From: CAYTLW01 sp964438735
GTDB taxonomy: Bacteria; Myxococcota_A; UBA9042
Assembly: GCA_964438735.1 (NCBI GenBank)
Contig: CAYTLW010000214.1
Coordinates: 1-7,262 of the forward strand
Direction: 5' to 3'
DNA length: 7,262 nt
The position numbers and the translations under genes were made by a program. Numbering within the stretch: the stretch's first letter is position 1; every line of letters starts with the position of its first letter. The notes under the pieces were generated by a model. It was given only the letters and a program-made list of their open reading frames with translations, had not been told where the DNA came from and did no database searches. Below, in pieces: positions 1-5,445 of this stretch.

Positions 1-33
1 TCGGACGCCAAGGTCCGTTCGGACTCAGAATTG

Positions 34-45
34 GACTGCGCAGTC
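34..45. repeat. 12-bp perfect palindrome in a cluster of CGGAC half-sites
   Basis: GACTGCGCAGTC is a perfect 12-bp palindrome. Just beside it, CGGAC occurs at 2-6 and 20-24 and its complement GTCCG at 13-17, so 13-24 is a second, 5-2-5 palindrome. A third small one (TCGC, 4-base gap, GCGA) lies at 46-57. All are downstream of the candidate leftward promoter at 85-113. They could be operator sites or leader hairpins for a gene past the left edge. The symmetry is seen directly; the function is unknown. Confidence 0.4.
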
Positions 46-84
46 TCGCGATTGCGATGACACGACGCGATCAGGTGCCGGGCG

Positions 85-113
85 AGAATAGCGGTCCGGC
101 GCCTCCGCGACAA
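85..113 (-). promoter_or_regulatory. Candidate sigma70-type promoter reading leftward out of the window
   Basis: On the minus strand TTGTCG (113-108) is followed after exactly 17 bases by TATTCT (90-85). Each hexamer matches four of six consensus positions. Transcription would start near base 78 and run toward base 1. No convincing start codon with a ribosome site is visible before the edge, so the gene would begin outside the window. The site lies downstream of the phosphoesterase stop, so it would serve a separate unit. Such matches arise by chance in intergenic DNA, hence modest confidence. Confidence 0.3.
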
Positions 114-158
114 GCGGGTTGCCGACATTCAGATCGGAGATTCAGAGGCGAAATCCGG

Positions 159-186
159 GCGGCGATTCGTCACCCTGGACCGCCGC
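159..186 (-). terminator. Weak hairpin just after the phosphoesterase gene
   Basis: GCGGCG and CGCCGC, separated by 16 bases, can pair nine bases beyond the stop codon of the leftward phosphoesterase gene. The stem is only 6 bp and no T-run follows, only a short ATTTC some bases on. It is at best a weak intrinsic terminator and may be chance complementarity in GC-rich DNA. Confidence 0.2.
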
Positions 187-194
187 TGGAGGCT

Positions 195-1760
195 TCAATC
201 GCAGTCGGTTCCATCGCCGGAATCATCCAGCGCAGGCAGGCTCAGGCCCAACGGCAGGTGTTGCTGCTCCTCCAGCAGGATGACGGGCCGTGCCTGGTTG
301 CGCCCGGCGCTCCAATAGAGCAACTCAGCCTGGTAATCCCGCACCCGCAGGAAGGTGTACTGCACGCGCTCGCGGGGTAGCAGAACGTCGTGCGTGAAGA
401 CGGCGATCCAGGTCCCCGTGTTGAAGTACCAGCGTCGTTCGCCGTCGCTGGTCCACCCGATCGGCCAGACCACCTCATCGTGAATATGACCGAAGCAAAC
501 GATCGGCACGTCGACCAGGTCTGCGATCCGGCGGGCGGCCCTGCGCAAGGGCAACTTCTCCTCCCGGGTCGTGCGCATCAGGCCGTAGATGACCACGCCG
601 ACCGCGCTGGCCAGCAGGAAGAGATTCAGGCTGAGGAACATCAGCGTCTTGAGGCCGAAGCCGGCGCGGATCTGGTTGATGGACAGAAAGGCCACGAACC
701 ATAGCGCCGTCACCAGCAACGCGACGGCCAGCCCGGCGCCGATCAACTTGGTCAGCTGGCGGGAGAGGCTGCGGGTTGCCTGGACCACGTCGGCGCGCGT
801 CTCTTTGAGCGCGTCCACGTCGCGCAACCTGTCGCCGAGTTTGCTCTCGACGGCCAGGCGCTCGAGTTCGGCGTCGTGGGCGGTTCGCATGGCCTCGTGG
901 GCGCCGCGTTCGGCGGCCCCGGCGAAGCGGCGAATCACCTGGTAGAGGAAGGGCAGATGGCTGAAGATGACGGTAATCAGAAAACGTGGCTGGTTGATCA
1001 GCAGCCAGCGGAAGTAGCGCACATTGGCCCGGCTGCTGGGCACGATGAACGTGATCGCCCCGAAGGCGTTGTAGAGATATCGCTGGAAGAAGTTGCCCAG
1101 AGGCAGGTCGCGCTCCGCCTCGTGCAGGTCGTCCGGCGCCGTCTCCAGGGGTTTGCGCAGGAACCAGCGGAACGAGTTTTCCGGATCGTATTGGCAACCG
1201 TGTTCGATCCAGATGCGACCAGGCTCGTGATAGAACCACTGCCGCGCCTCGAAGCGGTCCAGCGCGTCGGTAGCGCCAAGTCTTTCCAGCGAGCGGAAGA
1301 GCGCGGCCCGCACCTCGTCCTGTACGCAGGTCCACTGCACCACGTGGTCATGGTTGCCCGGCAGCAGGATGACGCGATGACCACGCGCCAGCACCAGCGC
1401 CAGGCCGTCGACGAAGCGCGGGTGGCCGGCCAGGATCTCGCGCGCAAGCCGACCGGCGACGGAAGGGGTGGCGATGGGTCCGTGGTGCGGCCACATGGCC
1501 GCCTCGCCCGGTTCGGAATCGATGCGCAGGAAGTCGAATGCATCGCCGTTGAGCACCAGCAGGAGCGTTCGCCCGACGGCCTCGGTTTCCTGGCAGATAC
1601 GCTCGCAGAAGTTCAGGAAGTCGTCGTCGTAGAAGAAGGCTTCCAGGCTGTAATAGCGACCGGTGGCCGGGTTCTTGCCGCGGCCGATATGCAGGTCGCT
1701 GACGACGTAGATGTCCTGCAATTCCTGTTCGAAAGCCGCTGATATGGGCCGCTCGGACAT
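195..1760 (-). CDS. Membrane-anchored metallophosphoesterase with a membrane hairpin inserted in the catalytic domain
   Basis: This 521-residue protein carries the full calcineurin-like phosphoesterase signature: Asp22-x-His24, GDxxD at 72-76, GNHD at 135-138, an EHG histidine at 187 followed by QYDPEN, and GHIH at 424-427 followed by an NTGTW motif at 447-451. These residues bind two metal ions in this superfamily, so it should hydrolyse a phosphomonoester, phosphodiester or pyrophosphate. Motif order resembles the LpxH/COG2908 group, but LpxH is about half this length. About 235 residues separate His187 from the GHIH motif. They hold hydrophobic stretches (230-241, 258-275), a charged, probably coiled-coil part (281-337) and two membrane helices (338-360, 371-394). 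There is no signal peptide, and basic residues follow the second helix, so the active site is probably cytoplasmic. It starts 38 bases after the PEGA gene stops, so the two are probably co-transcribed. The ribosome site is weak (GGAG, 13 bases upstream). The family is confident; the substrate is unknown. Confidence 0.93.
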   Translation of the reverse strand: MSERPISAAFEQELQDIYVVSDLHIGRGKNPATGRYYSLEAFFYDDDFLNFCERICQETEAVGRTLLLVLNGDAFDFLRIDSEPGEAAMWPHHGPIATPSVAGRLAREILAGHPRFVDGLALVLARGHRVILLPGNHDHVVQWTCVQDEVRAALFRSLERLGATDALDRFEARQWFYHEPGRIWIEHGCQYDPENSFRWFLRKPLETAPDDLHEAERDLPLGNFFQRYLYNAFGAITFIVPSSRANVRYFRWLLINQPRFLITVIFSHLPFLYQVIRRFAGAAERGAHEAMRTAHDAELERLAVESKLGDRLRDVDALKETRADVVQATRSLSRQLTKLIGAGLAVALLVTALWFVAFLSINQIRAGFGLKTLMFLSLNLFLLASAVGVVIYGLMRTTREEKLPLRRAARRIADLVDVPIVCFGHIHDEVVWPIGWTSDGERRWYFNTGTWIAVFTHDVLLPRERVQYTFLRVRDYQAELLYWSAGRNQARPVILLEEQQHLPLGLSLPALDDSGDGTDCD

Positions 1761-1798
1761 GGTCGGTCGTTCGCTCCGCTGGCCCGCTCAGGCCTGCG

Positions 1799-4117
1799 CT
1801 AGAAGCCGAATGAGACGCCGGCGCTGGCCTGCCAGCCCGGGTCGTCCTCCAGCACCATGAAGCCATTGAACGAGTTGGTGAAGCCGGCGCGTTTTTCGTT
1901 GCCCAGCAATCGCCGATCGAAGGCAGCAAAGAGGTTGGTGGTGTCGGAGAACGCGATCTCCAGCGCCACGCCACCCAGCAATCGAACACCATTGTCGCGC
2001 TCGGCCGCGCCGCCGCTGGTCAACGCGTCCGCCTCTGCGCTCACCGGCTTGTCATCCTTGTCCACCTGGCAGCCATTGGGCGTGTCCGCGGTGGCGTCTG
2101 TGGCCTTGACCGGTGTGCCGCAGAGGTTGGAGCTCCAGACGCCGACCTCCAAACGCGCGCTCAGGGCGACGCGCTCGCCGAAGACCAGGGTGACCGCCAC
2201 GCCCGTGTCGAGGGTGAAGTTGTTGCGACCGCCCGAGTTGCCGCCCCCGCCGATGGCCACGCTGGCGCCCATCTGCAGGGGGCCGGTGCCCATGAAACGA
2301 TAGCGGGAGCCGATCTGCACCTCGTGAATGTGCATCGCCGACCGGTACGCCAGCATGGCGTCGATGGCCGCCTCGCGCTCGTTGGCGATGCCGACGAAAG
2401 CGCGCACCTGCGCCCAGTGGGGATACCCCACGGCCAGGTCGACGTTGCCGGCGCCTCGGGCGAGCACCCGGCCGCCGCGGGTCGAGCGCATCATCTTTTC
2501 GGGATGATAGGGCTCCAGCGGTGCCGGCGGCCCCGTCACGCCGCCGCCCTTGTGGTCAGCGCTGGCCACCGGAGGTTGGTCACCCGCTGCCGCATCTTTC
2601 GGCGCGGCATCTTTCGGCGAGTCCTTTCCTGCGTCCTTTTCAGCCGGCTTGTCGGTCGCCTTGTCGCCGCCTTCCTTGCTACCGGACCGATCGATGGGCA
2701 TGTGCTCGGCGTCGCGGCCCTTGCCCATCATCGGGCTGATGGGAAGGCCCTTCTTCAGCTGGGCGTTGATGGTGGTGAGCAACCCTTCAGCGACCCGTGC
2801 TCCCTGGGCGAAGGGGGTCGTGCCGGGTGCGGCGACCAGGACCTGGTGTTCTCCCACCGGCAACTCGATCTCCAGTGGGGCGGTGCCCACCGGCTTGCCG
2901 TTGATCTTGACCTGCGCGCCATCGACGCTGGCGGTGACCTTCAGGCGGCCCTTCGGACCCGGCTTCGTGGCGGTCGCGCCGGCTGGCGTCTTGGCTGGGG
3001 CGCCAGCAGTGGGCGCAGCGGGCTTGGGGGCCAGGGGCGTCAACGCGATCTGGACCAGCTGATCCTTGTTCACCATCACCTTGGCCCTCGCGACTCGCCC
3101 GTCGGCCAGCTTCACGGTGATCTCGTGCGCACCCACCGGCACGAACTTGATGTCCAGGCCGCGCTTGGGGTCGGCCGGGCTGGCGCCCATGGCCTTGCCG
3201 TCCAGCAGCACGTGGGCGTTGGCCACGCTGCTCAGTACCCGGATGGTGCCCACGCCAGCTGATGTCGGCGGCGTCTTGGGGAGACCGGCTGCCGTCTTGC
3301 CAGTCGCCGCCGGTGCCACCGGCTTCGGTCTGGCGGGCGCCTCGGCGCGGACCTTGACCCGCTGGCCGGACTTGACCTCGACCAGCTTCTTCCACTTCAG
3401 CGTCCACGCCCCTTCCTTGCCAGCCCGGACCTCCACCGCGTGCATCCCTGGCGCCAGTCCTTCGATCACGGTCGGCGTCTTGTCGGGATGCTTCTTGCCG
3501 TTGATCAGCACCTCGGCGCTCGGCACGGCGGCGTCCACCAGCAGCGAACCGGGCGCCGCGGTCAGGCGCTTGAGGGCCGGCGCCAGCTGCAGCCGCTCGC
3601 TCGCCTTCAGTTCTACCCATTGCGAGAAGTGTTTGTAGCCCTTGCGCTGGATGATCACCTGGTGACGACCAGCCGGCACCTTCGTCTCCAGCGGCACCTT
3701 GCCCACGTATTTGCCGTCCACATGCACATAGCCGCCGACCAGGGCCTTGTCGGCCGCTGCGCTGATGACGATGGTCGCCGTGGTGTCCTTTTGCAGCACG
3801 GCGAAGAACTTCCGCTGACTGCGCGAGACCTCGATCTCCAGGGTCTGGCCGATATATCCATCGCGCTGCAGGATCAGCTTGTACTTGCCGCGCACGAGCC
3901 GGCCCTTGTAAGGCGTGTAGCCGACCACACCGTACTTCTTGTCATCGAGATAGACGGCCACCTGTTGCGGTGCGCTGTCGATGACCACGCTGTATTTGGT
4001 GCCTTTGCGCGGCGGCCGCACGACCAGCGACTGGGCCAGGCACGGCAGCGCGATGCTGCCAATCAGAACAAGCGCCAGCAACGAGGTGGCACGACGGAAG
4101 GCTTGGGACGGGGCCAC
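1799..4117 (-). CDS. Secreted five-PEGA-repeat protein with C-terminal outer-membrane barrel-like domain
   Basis: This exported envelope protein is 772 residues long when started at the GTG at 4117, which sits 7 bases after AGGAGG. A signal peptide covers residues 1-28, with likely signal peptidase I cleavage after Cys-Leu-Ala. Five PEGA-type modules follow at about 43-109, 113-184, 190-258, 290-362 and 391-456. Each has a xVxxDGKxxGxxP-like turn and then an xPxGxHxVxVxxxG-like strand pair. Ala/Pro/Lys linkers lie at 259-289 and 363-390, and a Lys/Asp-rich one at about 457-549. Residues 550-772 alternate short beta-like strands with Gly/Asn loops, contain one cysteine pair (666, 683) and end in SFGF. 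A terminal Phe is typical of outer-membrane beta-barrels. PEGA modules are short beta domains often repeated in bacterial surface proteins; their ligands are poorly defined. I infer a periplasmic PEGA string tethered to an outer-membrane barrel. An upstream in-frame extension to 4231 has no signal-peptide logic and is rejected. The phosphoesterase gene follows after 38 bases. Confidence 0.9.
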   Translation of the reverse strand: MAPSQAFRRATSLLALVLIGSIALPCLAQSLVVRPPRKGTKYSVVIDSAPQQVAVYLDDKKYGVVGYTPYKGRLVRGKYKLILQRDGYIGQTLEIEVSRSQRKFFAVLQKDTTATIVISAAADKALVGGYVHVDGKYVGKVPLETKVPAGRHQVIIQRKGYKHFSQWVELKASERLQLAPALKRLTAAPGSLLVDAAVPSAEVLINGKKHPDKTPTVIEGLAPGMHAVEVRAGKEGAWTLKWKKLVEVKSGQRVKVRAEAPARPKPVAPAATGKTAAGLPKTPPTSAGVGTIRVLSSVANAHVLLDGKAMGASPADPKRGLDIKFVPVGAHEITVKLADGRVARAKVMVNKDQLVQIALTPLAPKPAAPTAGAPAKTPAGATATKPGPKGRLKVTASVDGAQVKINGKPVGTAPLEIELPVGEHQVLVAAPGTTPFAQGARVAEGLLTTINAQLKKGLPISPMMGKGRDAEHMPIDRSGSKEGGDKATDKPAEKDAGKDSPKDAAPKDAAAGDQPPVASADHKGGGVTGPPAPLEPYHPEKMMRSTRGGRVLARGAGNVDLAVGYPHWAQVRAFVGIANEREAAIDAMLAYRSAMHIHEVQIGSRYRFMGTGPLQMGASVAIGGGGNSGGRNNFTLDTGVAVTLVFGERVALSARLEVGVWSSNLCGTPVKATDATADTPNGCQVDKDDKPVSAEADALTSGGAAERDNGVRLLGGVALEIAFSDTTNLFAAFDRRLLGNEKRAGFTNSFNGFMVLEDDPGWQASAGVSFGF
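2592..2619 (-). repeat. Two 13-bp copies at 15-bp period encoding PKDAA repeats
   Basis: GCATCTTTCGGCG occurs at 2592-2604 and again at 2607-2619. It lies in the Lys/Asp-rich linker of the PEGA protein and encodes two adjacent Pro-Lys-Asp-Ala-Ala units. Because the period is 15 bases, gain or loss of a unit would keep the reading frame and change linker length by five residues. Confidence 0.7.
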
Positions 4118-4291
4118 GGCAGGACCTCCTGAACGCCGGCACGGCGGCGGTCGGCTGGCGGCGGCGAGCGTAGCGCTGGTGTGGGGGGGAGGTCCAGCGG
4201 ACGCTGGCGCAACTACGGACAGCCTGGCCACTGAGAGCTACGCGGCAGCCCCTTGGGGATGGCAACGAAATCGAGGGCTGAGTTGTTCGTG
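4118..4291. other. Gap between lipoprotein candidate and PEGA gene
   Basis: This 174-base stretch holds the PEGA gene's ribosome site at its left end and a 14-base inverted repeat at 4194-4207 (CCAGCG, two-base centre, CGCTGG). No convincing sigma70 promoter is visible upstream of the PEGA start, so that gene may depend on the promoter at 4702-4729 or on a non-consensus one. An alternative-frame continuation of the lipoprotein candidate, ending in a stop at 4213, also lies here. Confidence 0.5.
4125..4130 (-). promoter_or_regulatory. Strong ribosome binding site that fixes the PEGA protein start
   Basis: On the minus strand AGGAGG is followed by seven bases and an in-frame GTG at 4117-4115. 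The residues after this GTG give a textbook signal peptide: basic residues 8-9, a hydrophobic core at about 13-23, and Leu-Ala before the cut. An extension up to 4231 would add 38 Pro/Ala/Ser-rich residues with no ribosome site of this quality. This is strong evidence for a GTG start. Confidence 0.85.
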
Positions 4292-4693
4292 TCATAGGCG
4301 CTTCCAGCGCAATAATCTGTCGCGACGGGTGAACTCATGGACGAACTCTTCGCTTTCGCGTGGGGCTTGCGAATCGCCGCCCCGCCGCTGGGACGTGTCC
4401 GTGTCCGTGTCCGCACCAGTGACCGTGTCCAACTCGCAGGGAGATGAGGGTTCACACCGCTCGCCTCGCCCTGCTCCCCCCGTGGCCGCGTCGACGGCGA
4501 GATGGGCGTCCTGCGCGCCCAGACCATCGGTTTCGACGGTCTCGGCGTTCGCGTCGAGGTGGCTCTCCGCACCGTCGGGCGCAGCCTGCTGATCGCCGTC
4601 GTCGGCTGCGGGCTGACCGCAGGCCAGCGGGACCAGCACCAACAGGCTCAGCCACGGCGCTGCGCCGGGTGGCGTCGTGTGACTACGAATCAT
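4292..4693 (-). CDS. Putative small lipoprotein, Asp/Ala-rich, possibly frameshifted
   Basis: From the ATG at 4693 the frame encodes 133 residues. The N-terminus has an arginine at position 3, a hydrophobic core (WLSLLVLVPLAC) and a cysteine at 25, then a low-complexity Asp/Ala/Glu-rich region and a Thr-Asp run at about 98-104. This fits a bacterial lipoprotein: signal peptidase II would cut before Cys25. The Pro-Leu-Ala preceding it is not an ideal lipobox. No ribosome site precedes the ATG, but a promoter-like pair ends only eight bases upstream, suggesting a leaderless transcript. The last ~30 residues are Arg/Glu-rich and unlike the rest. The +1 frame, open across the hexamer repeat at 4395-4412, continues to a stop at 4213 with a more balanced composition, so a frameshift or sequencing error is possible. 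No family is recognised. It may be the first gene of the PEGA/phosphoesterase cluster. Confidence 0.42.
   Translation of the reverse strand: MIRSHTTPPGAAPWLSLLVLVPLACGQPAADDGDQQAAPDGAESHLDANAETVETDGLGAQDAHLAVDAATGGAGRGERCEPSSPCELDTVTGADTDTDTSQRRGGDSQAPRESEEFVHEFTRRDRLLRWKRL
4395..4412. repeat. Three tandem GTGTCC hexamers inside the lipoprotein candidate
   Basis: GTGTCC is repeated three times without gaps at 4395-4412, with a fourth copy at 4425-4430. Read on the minus strand it encodes Asp-Thr repeats. A hexamer array keeps the frame when whole units change, but slippage-prone DNA here makes a nearby indel more plausible. Confidence 0.75.
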
Positions 4694-4701
4694 GGGGTTC
4701 G

Positions 4702-4729
4702 ATGATACAGGGCCAGGCCGTGTTGACAA
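4702..4729 (-). promoter_or_regulatory. Candidate promoter for the lipoprotein gene, predicting a leaderless mRNA
   Basis: On the minus strand TTGTCA (4729-4724) is followed after 16 bases by TATCAT (4707-4702). The match is five of six at -35 and four of six at -10. The -10 element ends eight bases before the ATG at 4693, so transcription should begin at or within a base or two of the start codon. The -35 box overlaps the perfect TTGACA of the opposite strand. Confidence 0.45.
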
Positions 4730-4747
4730 CCAACCAGTTGCCAACCA
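4722..4747 (+). promoter_or_regulatory. Toxin-antitoxin control region: consensus -35 within GTTG/CAAC half-sites
   Basis: TTGACA at 4723-4728 is a perfect -35 hexamer. Seventeen bases on, CAGACT at 4746-4751 is only a three-of-six -10 match. Around it are GTTG at 4722-4725 and 4737-4740 and CAAC at 4727-4730, 4731-4734 and 4742-4745, forming GTTG-A-CAAC and CAAC-CA-GTTG palindromes. CAACCA also occurs three times at 4727, 4731 and 4742. Type II antitoxins commonly bind palindromes over their own promoter, so this is a good operator candidate. Its identity is inferred from position and symmetry. Confidence 0.45.
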
Positions 4748-4767
4748 GACTGATGATGGAGGCCACC

Positions 4768-5013
4768 ATGTCCGAGCCCACCACCGTCGGCGCCTTCGAG
4801 GCCAAAACCCACCTCTCTCAGCTGCTGGAGCGCGCAGCCAACGGCGAGACCATCACCATCACGCGCCGTGGCACGCCAATCGCCCGCCTGGTGCCCATCG
4901 ATCCGGCGCCGATGAAGGCCGATGAACTGGTCGAGGCGCTCATCCGGGCACGCGCAGGGGCCCGTCTGGACGGATTGGAGGTCCGGGAACTGATGGAGGA
5001 GGGCCGACGATGA
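4768..5013 (+). CDS. Phd/YefM-type antitoxin
   Basis: This 81-residue protein should neutralise the PIN toxin encoded immediately downstream and repress its own operon. The N-terminal two thirds is typical of the Phd/YefM fold: a short strand and helix (VGAFEAKTHLSQLLERAANG, residues 7-26), then TITITRRGTPIARLVP at 29-44, the conserved strand-turn-strand with Arg-Gly-x-Pro. The C-terminal part (about 50-81) is a charged helical tail of the kind that wraps around the toxin. I chose the ATG at 4768 because GGAGG lies five bases before it; two upstream in-frame ATGs at 4753 and 4756 overlap that ribosome site. The stop overlaps the toxin start as ATGA, so translation is probably coupled. It is intact and of normal family length. 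The family is confident; the exact partner specificity is inferred. Confidence 0.92.
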   Translation: MSEPTTVGAFEAKTHLSQLLERAANGETITITRRGTPIARLVPIDPAPMKADELVEALIRARAGARLDGLEVRELMEEGRR

Positions 5014-5411
5014 GCCTGGTCCTGGACTGTTCGGCGGCGATGGCGTGGTGTTTCGAGGATGAGGCGGACGCTGAGAGCGATGCGCTCCTGAGAAGGGTCG
5101 CTACCGAGGGCGCGGTGGTGCCGGCGATCTGGCGCTTCGAGGTCGCCAACGTGCTGGCCATGGCCCATCGACGAGGTCGCATCAGCGCTGCGCAATCCGC
5201 CAGGCTTGCGGGACTGCTCGAGCGTCTGCCGCTGGAGGTGGCAGCGTTGCCATCCATCAGCGAGTTGGTGCTGCACGCCCGCGATGCTGGATTGACCGCG
5301 TACGATGTGGCCTATCTACAACTGGCAGCCACCAGTGACCTGCCATTGGCGACCCGCGATGAGCGGATGGCGGAGGTCGCGCACAGCCTTGGGGTGGACG
5401 TGACGGGGTGA
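5010..5411 (+). CDS. VapC-like PIN-domain ribonuclease toxin
   Basis: This 133-residue single-domain protein has the PIN-domain acidic set: Asp6 in LVLDCS, Glu44 in WRFEVAN, Asp99 in TAYDVAYLQLA and Asp117 in ATRDERM. In VapC toxins these residues bind magnesium and cut RNA, often tRNA or rRNA; the target cannot be told from sequence. Length matches the family, and all four acidic residues are present, so it should be active. Its ATG overlaps the antitoxin stop by four bases and is preceded by a strong GGAGGAGGG ribosome site (4995-5003), so both proteins are made from one message. It faces the kinase gene tail to tail across 34 bases. Proteins of this PIN subgroup are commonly paired with either VapB-like or Phd-like antitoxins; here the partner is Phd-like. 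Confidence 0.93.
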   Translation: MSLVLDCSAAMAWCFEDEADAESDALLRRVATEGAVVPAIWRFEVANVLAMAHRRGRISAAQSARLAGLLERLPLEVAALPSISELVLHARDAGLTAYDVAYLQLAATSDLPLATRDERMAEVAHSLGVDVTG

Positions 5412-5414
5412 CGC

Positions 5415-5445
5415 GGGCCCGGGCACAGGACATGACGCCGGGCCC
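5415..5445. terminator. GC-rich hairpin between convergent toxin and kinase genes
   Basis: GGGCCCGG (5415-5422) and CCGGGCCC (5438-5445) can form an 8-bp all-GC stem with a 15-base loop. The hairpin lies exactly between the toxin stop (5409-5411) and the kinase stop (5446-5448), so it could stop transcription from either side. There is no T-run on either strand, so it is not a classical intrinsic terminator; it may act by RNA stability or with Rho. Confidence 0.5.

Noticed and set aside
57..380. 107-residue plus-strand frame at the left edge
   Set aside because: More than half lies antisense to the end of the phosphoesterase gene; no ribosome site, no recognisable domain.
876..1742. 288-residue plus-strand open frame opposite the phosphoesterase
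   Set aside because: It is antisense to a gene with complete catalytic motifs, has no recognisable domain and a shadow-like composition rich in Gln, Val, Arg and Glu.
2324..3262. 312-residue plus-strand open frame opposite the PEGA gene
   Set aside because: Its sequence is His/Gln/Arg/Leu-rich with no motif, as expected for the complement of a GC-rich gene; the minus strand has repeated domains and a signal peptide.
4025..4045. Lipoprotein signal in the PEGA protein (cysteine 26 of the signal peptide)
   Set aside because: The residues before the cysteine are Ala-Leu-Pro, which does not fit a lipobox, while Cys-Leu-Ala two residues on fits signal peptidase I.
3440..4132. 230-residue plus-strand open frame across the PEGA gene start
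   Set aside because: Antisense shadow with no ribosome site or domain; it also covers the strong ribosome site of the real gene.
4194..4207. CCAGCG/CGCTGG inverted repeat as a terminator
   Set aside because: The centre is only two bases and no T-run follows on either strand, so it cannot form a normal terminator hairpin; an operator remains possible but unsupported.
4444..4767. N-terminal extension of the antitoxin frame
   Set aside because: The added residues are Arg/Pro-rich and antisense to the lipoprotein candidate; the ATG at 4768 has a proper ribosome site and gives normal family length.
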